Below are positions 1-6,881 of a DNA stretch of 8,619 bases, in pieces. Origin of the DNA: Prevotellaceae bacterium. Its GTDB lineage: Bacteria; Bacteroidota; Bacteroidia; Bacteroidales; UBA932. Made by a program: the position numbers and the translations under genes. Location of the stretch: positions 1 to 8,619 of the forward strand of contig JAIRUB010000159.1 of the NCBI GenBank assembly GCA_031254635.1. Reading direction: 5' to 3'. The notes below the pieces were generated by a model, which had not been told where the DNA came from, made no database searches, and was given only the letters and a program-made list of their open reading frames with translations. Numbering within the stretch: position 1 is the stretch's first letter; each line of letters begins with the position of its first letter.

Positions 1-34
1 GTGGCAGTGGAGTTGCAATAAAAGCATTTTTTTG

Positions 35-67
35 TTCATATATTTTAAAAGACCGTAAATATATGAA
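35..67. repeat. 11-bp perfect inverted repeat (hairpin)
   Basis: The arm TTCATATATTT at 35-45 is the exact reverse complement of 57-67, with an 11-base loop. It is AT-rich and has no T-tract on either side, so it is not a convincing intrinsic terminator. It lies about 20 bases from the dispersed-repeat copy at 88-115. Its role is unknown. Confidence 0.5.
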
Positions 68-87
68 ATGTAAATATTTAAACAATG

Positions 88-115
88 TTTTATCAACACT
101 TTTGACTATTAAGCC
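88..115 (-). repeat. Dispersed repeat, copy 1
   Basis: Read on the minus strand, this begins GGCTTAATAGTCAAAAGTG and continues TTGATAAAA. The first 16 bases are identical to those at 7247-7262 and 7288-7303. The segment from AATAGTC to TGATAAAA matches the right arm of the palindrome before coaX (read on the minus strand from 7344) with one mismatch. It is one of four copies in the window and may be the end of a mobile element or a non-coding repeat family. Confidence 0.7.
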
Positions 116-245
116 AAGAATATTTAAAACGCAAAAGGGTTGGTTCAATATAACCCTATATGGGATTAAAATTTAGTAGAACTTAAGGGATACAGTGAAG
201 GGGGAGTTAAGGTGGTTCTGTTTCTCACTTTGTTTCCATTGCCAA

Positions 246-280
246 CAAAAAAGCACCCACAATTTCCACTGTAAGTGCTT
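246..280 (-). terminator. Intrinsic terminator of the CAT tRNA gene
   Basis: On the minus strand, 13 bases after the tRNA 3' end, an 11-bp stem forms between 280-270 (AAGCACTTACA) and 261-251 (TGTGGGTGCTT), with two T-G wobbles and an 8-base loop. It is followed at once by a run of T residues (247-252 on the plus strand is a run of A). This is a classic factor-independent terminator for the tRNA transcript. Confidence 0.8.
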
Positions 281-292
281 CATTTTGACTTG

Positions 293-367
293 TGGGCCCA
301 GTTGGACTTGAACCAACGACCCCCTGATTATGAGTCAGGTGCTACTAACCGACTGAGCTATGGGCCC
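293..367 (-). tRNA. tRNA with CAT anticodon (elongator Met or Ile2)
   Basis: A 75-base cloverleaf on the minus strand. The acceptor stem GGGCCCA/TGGGCCC is perfect (7 bp), the anticodon stem CCTGA/TCAGG is 5 bp around the loop CTCATAA, and the T arm is GTTGG-TTCAAGT-CCAAC. The discriminator is A at 293 and no CCA is encoded. The anticodon CAT fits elongator methionine or, after lysidine modification, isoleucine AUA decoding; sequence alone does not separate these. It is not the initiator, since it has a paired 1:72 and lacks three G-C pairs in the anticodon stem. The D arm is odd: GCTC is followed on the 3' side by GTAGC rather than GAGC, which leaves one bulged T or a 3-bp D stem. Confidence 0.93.
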
Positions 368-389
368 GCTTTCCGAAAAATTCGGGGTA

Positions 390-420
390 CAAAGATAGTT
401 GTTTTTTGGGAAACTGCAAA
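390..420 (-). promoter_or_regulatory. Bacteroidota-type promoter for the CAT tRNA
   Basis: On the minus strand TTTG (420-417) is followed by 19 bases and then TATCTTTG (397-390), an exact match to the -33/-7 consensus TTTG-N19-TAnnTTTG used by the Bacteroidota primary sigma factor. Transcription should begin about 5 bases further on, near 385, giving a short leader of about 18 bases before the mature tRNA 5' end at 367. That leader can fold a small 5-bp hairpin (373-377 with 381-385). Confidence 0.85.
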
Positions 421-531
421 ACTTGAAACGTGAAGCGTGAAGCATAAGGCGATAATATGATAATGAGCCAATATGATAATACATTTATAATTAACATATT
501 ATTACATTAACACATTGACATATTAAAGACT
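418..531. repeat. Degenerate 7-8-bp-period intergenic repeats
   Basis: This gap between the protease stop and the tRNA promoter is largely imperfect short-period repeat. Units gaaacgt (425-431), gaagcgt (432-438) and gaagcat (439-445) repeat every 7 bases, with a weaker unit at 418-424. The 11-mer aatatgataat occurs at 454-464 and again at 470-480, a period of 16. Towards 531, units resembling cattaaca and cattgaca repeat every 8 bases. No convincing intrinsic terminator for the upstream minus-strand operon was seen. Confidence 0.6.
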
Positions 532-1617
532 TTAAACTTTTCCCACTTTTGCGTATTGTGAAAATTCACAGCCAAAGGTTTCATTCAAATAATTATCAAG
601 GTCATCCGCTTTCTGCGCTAAATCAGTAATGTTTTTCTTTACCTTTTCTTTTTCATCAGAAAGCACATCCGACAAATATACGCGGTACGATACATATATC
701 TCATTGTTGTAAATACCTAAAATAAAAGGTTTTGTATCGGTAGATAATAGAAAACGCAAGAGTGGTTCTAGCTTTTGCTTAGGCATAATATTAATAGGCG
801 AGGTAGCAAACAGATAGCTCTTATCATACACAAACAAACGGATTTCGGAACTGCCGCGGTGAAAGCGCCACGACTCATTGCCCACACGCGCCAACACCGG
901 ATTAATACCCATATCGCTAATAGCTTCTTCACAGAAAACAGCCAAATCGGTTAACGAATACTTGTTGAACAGTTTGTCGTCAATCTTGTTGCCGCAAGAG
1001 GAACAATATTGTGTTTTAGTAGTAATCAAATTATGGCAAGAACTGCATTCTACTGCGAATTGCGAGCGGTCAATAGCAGTTGCGTGGCTCAACATTTCGT
1101 TCAACACAGTTGCTGGAATACCAAAGCCCATATTATCGGCATTATTGAGCTTCGATACGGTTACGGCAATTACCTTACTTGATTCATCGAACATGGGGCC
1201 GCCGCTGTTGCCGGGATTTACCGCCGCATCGGTTTGAATATAGGTTTTCCCTTCCATCAATTGTTTAGGAGAGGAAACGGTTCCATCGGTAATGGTATAA
1301 GGCATTCCGAAAGGATAGCCAACGACGTTGATGTGCTCACCAATGCTTACATCTCTTTCTACATTCAATTCTAATTCCGGCAGGTGGGTAAAATCATTTT
1401 CTGTGGACAGAAAAGCTAAATCGGCCACCGAATTAATCAATACTACCTTAGCAAGAAAACGGTCTTTGTCCGTATTCTCAATGGACAGTTCGTGAAAACC
1501 TTCTACTACGTGAAAATTGGTAATAAAAAGATTGTGTTTCTTCAGGTAAAAACAAGTACCGGAACCGCCGGCATGGTTTACCTTAAATACCACTTTTGAA
1601 ATTATATCGTTTTGCAT
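532..1617 (-). CDS. Trypsin-like serine protease with zinc ribbon and YbjN-like C-terminal domain
   Basis: A 361-residue protein in three parts. Residues 1-180 form a chymotrypsin-fold (HtrA/DegP-type, S1) protease with a full triad: His36 in TNFHVV, Asp66 in VADLAFL and Ser138 in GNSGGP. Residues 191-208 hold a short zinc ribbon, CSSC and CSSC separated by ten residues. Residues 245-349 form an alpha/beta domain that I compare, by inference, with the YbjN/type III secretion chaperone-like fold. There is no signal peptide or membrane segment, because the protease domain starts within the first 15 residues, and there is no PDZ domain. It is therefore probably cytoplasmic, unlike classical HtrA. 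It is the last gene of the presumed dnaG operon, 36 bases after its neighbour, with no promoter seen in the gap. The neighbour shares the C-terminal domain, which suggests a common partner or complex. The substrate is unknown. Confidence 0.85.
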   Translation of the reverse strand: MQNDIISKVVFKVNHAGGSGTCFYLKKHNLFITNFHVVEGFHELSIENTDKDRFLAKVVLINSVADLAFLSTENDFTHLPELELNVERDVSIGEHINVVGYPFGMPYTITDGTVSSPKQLMEGKTYIQTDAAVNPGNSGGPMFDESSKVIAVTVSKLNNADNMGFGIPATVLNEMLSHATAIDRSQFAVECSSCHNLITTKTQYCSSCGNKIDDKLFNKYSLTDLAVFCEEAISDMGINPVLARVGNESWRFHRGSSEIRLFVYDKSYLFATSPINIMPKQKLEPLLRFLLSTDTKPFILGIYNNEIYVSYRVYLSDVLSDEKEKVKKNITDLAQKADDLDNYLNETFGCEFSQYAKVGKV

Positions 1618-1653
1618 AATAAATGTCTTTTTGTGTTATACTTTTTTTATTTT

Positions 1654-2814
1654 TCACTTACCAATCAAACGTGAGAAAAGGCCTCCTTTCTTCGCAGGAG
1701 TGGGAGCAAGGTTACCATCCATAATTTTTTTCAACACATGGTATAAGGTGGCGGTCGCTTCTTTCCAAGGTTTTCCCGATGCTTTTTCCAAAGCTTCAAC
1801 CAATACGAGATTCACATCTTCCTGAAGGTTGTTGTGATAGTAAACATTATAAAAATTGAAAAGAATATCAACAGCTACCGCCGATTGATAGCCGTCTTGA
1901 ATGCCTTTCTCGGCGCGCTCGTACAGTTTTTCGAGATTTTCTTGAATGTTTTGTAAGGATGACCTTCTTTTGGTTGAAATAAAAATTTCTATTTCATATA
2001 AATCTTCAATAAATTTAACTTTATCCATCGTTTGCCATTCCTGAAGGAAATTTTTCATGTTGGTAACAAGCCCGGGTAGAGGCGCTTCAGCATTAGCATC
2101 TTTGATGGCGGTATCAAGATTATTCTTCAACTGTCCTTGCGGGTGTGTATAAAAATCGATTTGGCGCAATGCTCCGGCAATAAAATCCCAGGCTTGTGAA
2201 TAATTGCGCTTCGATTCAAAATAAGTAGTATAGTCCAAGGCTTGTTTGATGATGCTTTGTACGGTTTGATAAGCATTTTCTGCTTTGTCGACAGAAAAAG
2301 GAGTAACAATAGGTTCATACAGGCGTTTAGCACCGAATGTAGTTACAAATTCATCGTCGTATCTATCGCCAATATCACATATCTCGCGAAGGATATAATA
2401 AATTTTATAAGGATTAGTTTCATTAATCTTACAGGAATATTCAAAATCAAGATGGTTTTCGCGCAGGTAAATTTGCGCCAAATCCAATGACGAAAAGTTA
2501 AGCGTACACACTTGCCGCAACAAAGGTACAATGGCCTCCTGATTCACCTCCAGAAAAGGAGCGGAAACACTAAATGTTTCGTCGTTGATGGCTACGTTCA
2601 CAATAATTGAACCATGCGGCACTTTAAAAACTGTACCCTCTGCATTGCCATATTTGGCACGCAGTTCAGTGTTTACATAATCCATTAGCAGATGAAAACT
2701 TTTCAGGTACTGCTTTTCATCATAAGCAGCGAGCGCTGAATCCCATAATTCCGTTTTTACCTTACTGGCGGTGGAGCTGTACAACGATTTGTGAAAAATT
2801 GGGAAATTGTTCAT
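1654..2814 (-). CDS. Unrecognised protein with YbjN-like domain and helical C-terminal half
   Basis: A 386-residue protein that I do not recognise as a named family. Residues 1-55 look helical. Residues 61-161 form an alpha/beta domain that matches the C-terminal domain of the adjacent protease: HGS at 67-69, SAP at 84-86, PLLR at 97-100, then D150, D153 and TFG at 159-161. Residues 175-365 are predominantly helical, rich in Glu, Lys, Gln and aromatic residues. The end is a Lys/Gly-rich tail (GLFSRLIGK) that could be a small amphipathic or binding peptide. There is no signal peptide or membrane segment, so it is expected in the cytoplasm. It lies 36 bases after dnaG and 36 bases before the protease gene, all on one strand. 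A role as adaptor, regulator or substrate of the protease is inference from domain sharing and adjacency only. Confidence 0.8.
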   Translation of the reverse strand: MNNFPIFHKSLYSSTASKVKTELWDSALAAYDEKQYLKSFHLLMDYVNTELRAKYGNAEGTVFKVPHGSIIVNVAINDETFSVSAPFLEVNQEAIVPLLRQVCTLNFSSLDLAQIYLRENHLDFEYSCKINETNPYKIYYILREICDIGDRYDDEFVTTFGAKRLYEPIVTPFSVDKAENAYQTVQSIIKQALDYTTYFESKRNYSQAWDFIAGALRQIDFYTHPQGQLKNNLDTAIKDANAEAPLPGLVTNMKNFLQEWQTMDKVKFIEDLYEIEIFISTKRRSSLQNIQENLEKLYERAEKGIQDGYQSAVAVDILFNFYNVYYHNNLQEDVNLVLVEALEKASGKPWKEATATLYHVLKKIMDGNLAPTPAKKGGLFSRLIGK

Positions 2815-2850
2815 GTTTTTATTAAATGTTTGATTATTAACTTTAAACTA

Positions 2851-4788
2851 TTATGTAGTCAGCCGGTGAAGGTCTTTGGCAAAGGAATTTCTTATAGACT
2901 GCAAGGTGCGCAGTCGTTCTAAAAACAATAAAACCTGCTCACTGTCGTTGAGTTTTTGCGCTTCGTGTAGTTGTTCGCTCAGTGTTGCAAAGGCTTGTTT
3001 GGTGATGTTCGACTTGTAGGCTGCAATAGCATAGGGTATTACACGTCGCAGTTTAACATCTTCCGGTTCCTCCGATTTAATATACGATTCGATGGATAGT
3101 TGGTAGTTGTCCGACAGCACATTTATCGCCAATTCCATAATGTTTTGGTTGGGGTGGTTGATGAAGTGCTTGAGACAGTCTTCATTTTGTGATTTTAAAA
3201 TTTGAATATATTCATCGAAAATTTTCCGATAAAGAAGATTCTGTAATTCCAATTCATCGTTGCGCAGTTCGCTAATAATATATTCCGCTACATTGATGGT
3301 GTTATTTTCCGCATCTACAAACAAAGGTTTTTCTCCATATTTTAACAAGAAATACAGCAATTCTTTTTCAGAGGCCTCGCTGTAGATGTTGCTGACAAAG
3401 AAGGGGATGGGAGTAGTAGTGGGCGTGTCGGCAGCAGCCTCCGAAGGTAATGATGATAACTCGGTGGCTTTTGTTCCTTCGTACAAGCGTTTGCGGCGCA
3501 ACTTGGCAACCTCGCCCGACAATACCTCTTCTTCCATTTCCATCAGGCGAGAGCATTCCTTCACATACACCGTCCGCGTGATGGTGTCAGGAATCATGGA
3601 GATACTTCTTACTACGTCGGAAATAAGCGAGGCACGCTGTATAGGGTCTTTTTTCGCTTCTTGCGTGAGTAATTTTGTTTTAAAAGAAATAAAATCCTGT
3701 TCGGCATCGGATAGAAAAGCTTCGAGTTCGGAAACGCTGTGCTTGCGGGCAAAGGAGTCGGGATCATCGCCGTCGGGAAAGAGCGCTACCTTTACGTTGA
3801 GGCCATCTTCGAGCAGCATATCAATCCCGCGGAGTGAAGCTTTAATACCGGCAGCATCGCCGTCGTATAACACTGTAACATTGGGCGAAAATCTTTTGAT
3901 AAGCCGAATTTGCTCGGTAGTAAGCGAGGTTCCGCTCGAGGCCACCACATTCTCAACCCCCGCCTGATGCATTGAAATAACGTCGGTATATCCTTCTACT
4001 AAATAACATTTTTGTGTGCGTACAATAGCTTGTTTAGCTTGAAAAATACCGTAAAGCACATTGCTTTTGATATAAATTTCGCTCTCGGGAGAATTGAGGT
4101 ATTTGGCAATATTCTTATCTTGCTTGAGTGTGCGTCCACCAAAGGCAATCACCCTGCCGCTGATGGAATGAATGGGAAACAGAACACGGCCGAAAAACCT
4201 GTCAAGCAAATCCTCATTGCGCTCAATCGACAATCCGGTGGCCACAAGGTATTCTCTCTTGTAGCCGTCTTTGAGAGCGGTGTTGCTGAAAGCACTACGT
4301 GAATCGAGACAATAGCCTAACTGGAATTTTTTAATCGTTTTATCGCTGAAGCCGCGTTCGCGAAAATAGCTCAGTCCTATATTTTTTCCATCGGGATGTT
4401 CCCAAAGTGTTTTGCTGAAATAGTCCTGTGCGTAGGCCGACACAATCATCATACTTTCGCGCTTGTTGCCCACTTGCACCTCATCATCGGTAAGTTCTTT
4501 CTCTTTGACTTCAATCCCATACTTCTTCCCCAAGTACTTCAAGGCTTCTACATAAGTCAGGTGCTCGTGCTCCATAACGAAATTTACAGCATTACCTGCC
4601 TTTCCACAGCCGAAACATTTGTAAATACCTTTGGCAGCCGACACGCTGAACGAGGGTGTTTTTTCGTTGTGAAAAGGACAACAAGCCAAATGATTCACCC
4701 CTCGTTTTTTAAGGCTGATAAAATCGCCAACCACCTCCACAATATTGGTGGCATCGATGATTTTGTCTATGGTTGCGCGATCAATCAT
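2851..4788 (-). CDS. dnaG: DNA primase
   Basis: A 645-residue DnaG, the enzyme that makes RNA primers for the replication fork and is recruited by the DnaB helicase. The N-terminal CHC2 zinc-binding domain has Cys37, His40, Cys58 and Cys61 (CPFH, then CFGC). The RNA polymerase core carries DRFFGRVLFPI (196-206), GRVIAFGGR (211-219) and LNSPES (231-236). The TOPRIM domain shows EGYTD (265-269) and DGDAAG (309-314), giving the metal-binding residues Glu265, Asp309 and Asp311. Residues from about 460 to the end would be the helicase-interacting domain. Length is normal for the family. The start is supported by the family N-terminus MIDRATIDKI. There is no Shine-Dalgarno site and no promoter in the 42-base gap to the upstream gene, so it is probably co-transcribed from the nucleotidyltransferase promoter. 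The rpsU-dnaG-rpoD order of enterobacteria is not present. Confidence 0.98.
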   Translation of the reverse strand: MIDRATIDKIIDATNIVEVVGDFISLKKRGVNHLACCPFHNEKTPSFSVSAAKGIYKCFGCGKAGNAVNFVMEHEHLTYVEALKYLGKKYGIEVKEKELTDDEVQVGNKRESMMIVSAYAQDYFSKTLWEHPDGKNIGLSYFRERGFSDKTIKKFQLGYCLDSRSAFSNTALKDGYKREYLVATGLSIERNEDLLDRFFGRVLFPIHSISGRVIAFGGRTLKQDKNIAKYLNSPESEIYIKSNVLYGIFQAKQAIVRTQKCYLVEGYTDVISMHQAGVENVVASSGTSLTTEQIRLIKRFSPNVTVLYDGDAAGIKASLRGIDMLLEDGLNVKVALFPDGDDPDSFARKHSVSELEAFLSDAEQDFISFKTKLLTQEAKKDPIQRASLISDVVRSISMIPDTITRTVYVKECSRLMEMEEEVLSGEVAKLRRKRLYEGTKATELSSLPSEAAADTPTTTPIPFFVSNIYSEASEKELLYFLLKYGEKPLFVDAENNTINVAEYIISELRNDELELQNLLYRKIFDEYIQILKSQNEDCLKHFINHPNQNIMELAINVLSDNYQLSIESYIKSEEPEDVKLRRVIPYAIAAYKSNITKQAFATLSEQLHEAQKLNDSEQVLLFLERLRTLQSIRNSFAKDLHRLTT

Positions 4789-4790
4789 AT

Positions 4791-4842
4791 CAATTAATAA
4801 TTAATAATGAACAATTGAACACATTATTATTCATTGTTCATT
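4791..4842. repeat. Heptad repeat and 10-bp hairpin between dnaG and the nucleotidyltransferase
   Basis: Units CAATTAA (4791), TAATTAA (4798), TAATGAA (4805) and CAATTGA (4812) repeat every 7 bases. Within this, AATGAACAAT (4806-4815) pairs perfectly with 4833-4842 across a 17-base loop. The right arm contains the last codons and part of the stop codon of the nucleotidyltransferase gene. On the transcribed (minus) strand the hairpin has no T-tract, so it is more likely a processing, attenuation or stability element, or a by-product of the repeat, than a full terminator. Confidence 0.55.
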
Positions 4843-5739
4843 TAATCTTTCGGGGTACACTTTTTCATAATGCAGTTGCTGTAGCCGCTCCACCACCGAA
4901 GCCCTATCTTCCTTGTAGGTAACGCCGAACCATTGCGAGGTGGTGGGCAAGACTTTCACGGTGGCGGTGTGCAATTGAATCAGGTTGTTCACGACGAAGG
5001 GGATATAAAATTCAGACTTCAACTCTTGTCCTTTTTCTTTCAGAAAAATTTTGAAAAGCGCTTCGGAGTGGCCGAAGTAATCGGGTGTAAATCCCCACAT
5101 GTTCATTGACACAAGGGTGTTTCCGTCAATGGCAACCATCTGTTCGTTTTCATCTTTATATTTTGTAAGGCTATTTTCACGGACAATATAAGTGCGCTCT
5201 ACAACGGAGGTAAGGTTGTCGTTCGCATCTTTGGTGCATATTCCACGTGCCACAGCGCCACGTTCCGACAGGGTATTTTCCAAGCGAAAACCTACCATGC
5301 AGTACTTGTTTTGGCTATGCTCCAACTCTTTCAGATAGTTGCCCAGCATGCGGAAGGCATCGACACCGTAGTAATCGTCGGCATTAATAACAGCAAAGGG
5401 CTCATGAATCACCGGTGCGGCCATCATAACAGCGTGGTTGGTACCCCAGGGCTTTTCGCGGCCTTCGGGACAAGAGAAGCCATCGGGCAGGATGTCAAGT
5501 TCTTGGGAAACAAGTTCTACCATCACCTTGTCCTTGAAGCGGGGAAGGATATAGGCGCAAAAATCTTGCTCCATTGAGCGCCTGATTACAAACACGACTT
5601 TTCCGAAGCCGGCGCGCAGAGCATCGAATATGGAATAATCCATAATCAACTCACCGTTGGGACCCAGCCCGTCCAATTGTTTTAGTCCGCCGTAACGGCT
5701 ACCCATTCCGGCAGCCATAATTAAAAGTGTAGGTTTCAT
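4831..5739 (-). CDS. NDP-sugar pyrophosphorylase-like nucleotidyltransferase
   Basis: A 302-residue protein of the nucleotidyltransferase (GT-A-like, NTP_transferase) family, which couples a sugar phosphate to an NTP to make an NDP-sugar. The N-terminal nucleotide-binding signature is AAGMGSRYGGLKQL (9-22); the usual PK of the family is replaced by KQ. KPWGTNHA (96-103) and the metal-binding NADD (119-122) follow, then VSMNMWGF (210-217) and WFGVTYKEDR (270-279). There is no signal peptide, so it acts in the cytoplasm. The sugar cannot be told from the sequence, and no sugar kinase lies beside it. It is the first gene of the presumed operon with dnaG. Its promoter faces away from recA, and its ATG is only 7 bases after the -7 box. 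The start is supported by the N-terminal motif beginning at residue 4. Confidence 0.85.
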   Translation of the reverse strand: MKPTLLIMAAGMGSRYGGLKQLDGLGPNGELIMDYSIFDALRAGFGKVVFVIRRSMEQDFCAYILPRFKDKVMVELVSQELDILPDGFSCPEGREKPWGTNHAVMMAAPVIHEPFAVINADDYYGVDAFRMLGNYLKELEHSQNKYCMVGFRLENTLSERGAVARGICTKDANDNLTSVVERTYIVRENSLTKYKDENEQMVAIDGNTLVSMNMWGFTPDYFGHSEALFKIFLKEKGQELKSEFYIPFVVNNLIQLHTATVKVLPTTSQWFGVTYKEDRASVVERLQQLHYEKVYPERLNEQ

Positions 5740-5746
5740 AATCTTA

Positions 5747-5778
5747 CAAATTTACGTACATTAATCGAAAAAATCAAA
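5747..5778 (-). promoter_or_regulatory. Promoter of the nucleotidyltransferase-dnaG operon
   Basis: On the minus strand TTTG (5778-5775) is followed by 20 bases and TAAATTTG (5754-5747), a good match to the Bacteroidota -33/-7 consensus. Only 7 bases separate the box from the ATG at 5739, so the transcript would have a leader of roughly 0-3 bases. The -33 element lies about 10 bases from the recA -7 element on the opposite strand, so the two divergent promoters overlap. Confidence 0.65.
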
Positions 5779-5787
5779 AAAATATAC

Positions 5788-5795
5788 TATCTTTG
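5788..5795 (+). promoter_or_regulatory. -7 element of the recA promoter
   Basis: TATCTTTG at 5788-5795 matches TAnnTTTG exactly. A start near 5800 would give a leader of about 35 bases before the recA ATG at 5835. No good TTTG is present 17-21 bases upstream, where the DNA is A-rich. No palindrome resembling a LexA/SOS box was seen, which fits the frequent absence of LexA in Bacteroidota. Confidence 0.65.
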
Positions 5796-5834
5796 TAGGG
5801 TAATTTAAGTTTAACCTTTTAACAATCAACCACC

Positions 5835-6881
5835 ATGGCAAAAAAAGAAGAAAAAGAAACTATTGAACAGAAGAAAGGCGTTCAGATAAGCGCCGAGAAG
5901 CTCAAAGCTTTACAAGCCACTTTAGATAAAATTGACAAGGATTTTGGGAAGGGCACAGTGATGAAATTAGGCGACAAGCCGGTATGGGAAGTATCTGTAA
6001 TTGCTTCAGGTTCGGTATCCCTCGACCATGCTTTAGGTGTTGGCGGGTATCCGCGGGGCAGGGTAGTGGAGATTTACGGCCCCGAATCGAGCGGTAAAAC
6101 TACCTTAGCCATCCATGCTATTGCCGAAGCGCAGAGAGCCGGCGGTATTGCCGCTATTATTGATGCCGAGCATGCCTTTGATCCCACTTATGCCAAAAAA
6201 TTAGGCGTAAATGTTGATACGCTGCTGATTTCGCAACCCGATAATGGGGAGCAAGCCCTCGAAATTGCCGACCACCTGATTCGCTCCGGAGCAGTTGATG
6301 TGGTGGTGATTGACTCGGTGGCGGCACTAACGCCGAAGGCTGAAATCGAAGGCGAAATGGGGGATTCGAAGATGGGACTTCATGCCCGTCTGATGAGTCA
6401 GGCCTTGCGTAAGTTGACGGCTAACATTAGCCGTACCAATACCTGCTGCGTTTTTATTAATCAGTTGCGCGAAAAAATTGGCGTGATGTTTGGCAATCCC
6501 GAAACCACTACCGGTGGTAATGCGCTGAAATTCTATGCCTCGGTACGTTTGGATGTGCGCCGCATAACCCAGTTGAAGGATGGCGACGAAGCTACCGGCA
6601 ACCGTGTGCGTGTAAAAGTGGTAAAAAACAAGATGGCACCACCTTTCAAGAAAGCCGAGTTTGATATAGTTTTTGGCGAAGGTATATCGAAAATTGGTGA
6701 AATTATTGACTTGGGCGTCGATTTTGAAATTATCAAGAAGAGCGGCTCATGGTTCAGCTATGGCGACACCAAGATTGGCCAGGGCCGCGAAGCCGTGAAA
6801 CAGCTATTGCTTGATAATCCTGAATTATGCGAAGAAATTGAAACCAAGTTGCGCGAGAAGCTGAAAGAGGTGAAGGAGTAG
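5835..6881 (+). CDS. recA: Recombinase A
   Basis: A 348-residue RecA, the ATP-dependent strand-exchange protein of homologous recombination and DNA repair, acting as a filament on single-stranded DNA. Visible features are Walker A GPESSGKT (82-89), the catalytic glutamate Glu112 in DAEHAFD, Walker B VVVIDS (156-161), loop L1 around EGEMGDSKMG (172-181), and loop L2 with FGNPETTTGGNALKFYASVR (219-238). The C-terminus is short, charged and Glu/Lys-rich. Length is normal. The N-terminal extension (about 15 Lys/Glu-rich residues) is typical of Bacteroidota RecA. The start at ATG 5835 lies 39 bases after the -7 box and has no Shine-Dalgarno site. The gene stands alone and is divergent from the dnaG operon. 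Confidence 0.99.
   Translation: MAKKEEKETIEQKKGVQISAEKLKALQATLDKIDKDFGKGTVMKLGDKPVWEVSVIASGSVSLDHALGVGGYPRGRVVEIYGPESSGKTTLAIHAIAEAQRAGGIAAIIDAEHAFDPTYAKKLGVNVDTLLISQPDNGEQALEIADHLIRSGAVDVVVIDSVAALTPKAEIEGEMGDSKMGLHARLMSQALRKLTANISRTNTCCVFINQLREKIGVMFGNPETTTGGNALKFYASVRLDVRRITQLKDGDEATGNRVRVKVVKNKMAPPFKKAEFDIVFGEGISKIGEIIDLGVDFEIIKKSGSWFSYGDTKIGQGREAVKQLLLDNPELCEEIETKLREKLKEVKE

Larger units (their letters stand above)
1..245. other. AT-rich region with no secure gene
   Basis: No complete gene can be supported here. Two weak possibilities run off the left edge. One is a plus-strand reading frame open from position 3 to the TAG at 174-176, about 57 Lys- and aromatic-rich codons that I do not recognise. 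The other is a minus-strand ATG at 39-37 followed by codons for MNKKMLLLQLHCH, which would read leftwards out of the window. They cannot both be right and neither has a recognisable domain. The stretch also holds a perfect 11-bp hairpin (arms 35-45 and 57-67), a short 6-bp hairpin (136-141 with 152-157) and one copy of the dispersed repeat at 88-115. Confidence 0.4.

Noticed and set aside
1..39. Minus-strand gene start (MNKKMLLL...) at the left edge
   Set aside because: Only 13 codons are visible, with no recognised domain and no consensus promoter, so it is mentioned as a possibility but not called as a gene.
3..176. Plus-strand open frame from the left edge to a TAG
   Set aside because: About 57 codons in AT-rich DNA with no recognisable motif, and it runs through a dispersed-repeat copy; not enough to call a gene.
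418..531. CRISPR array
   Set aside because: The short repeats here are degenerate with 7-16-base periods and no unique spacers, unlike CRISPR repeats of 23-40 bases.
878..1237. 119-codon plus-strand open frame
   Set aside because: Antisense to the protease catalytic domain; the protease motifs explain the coding signal.
3386..3967. 193-codon plus-strand open frame
   Set aside because: It lies wholly antisense to dnaG, inside its conserved TOPRIM and linker coding region, with low-complexity Ser-rich sequence and no promoter.
5740..5834. LexA/SOS operator before recA
   Set aside because: No suitable palindrome was found in the divergent intergenic region.
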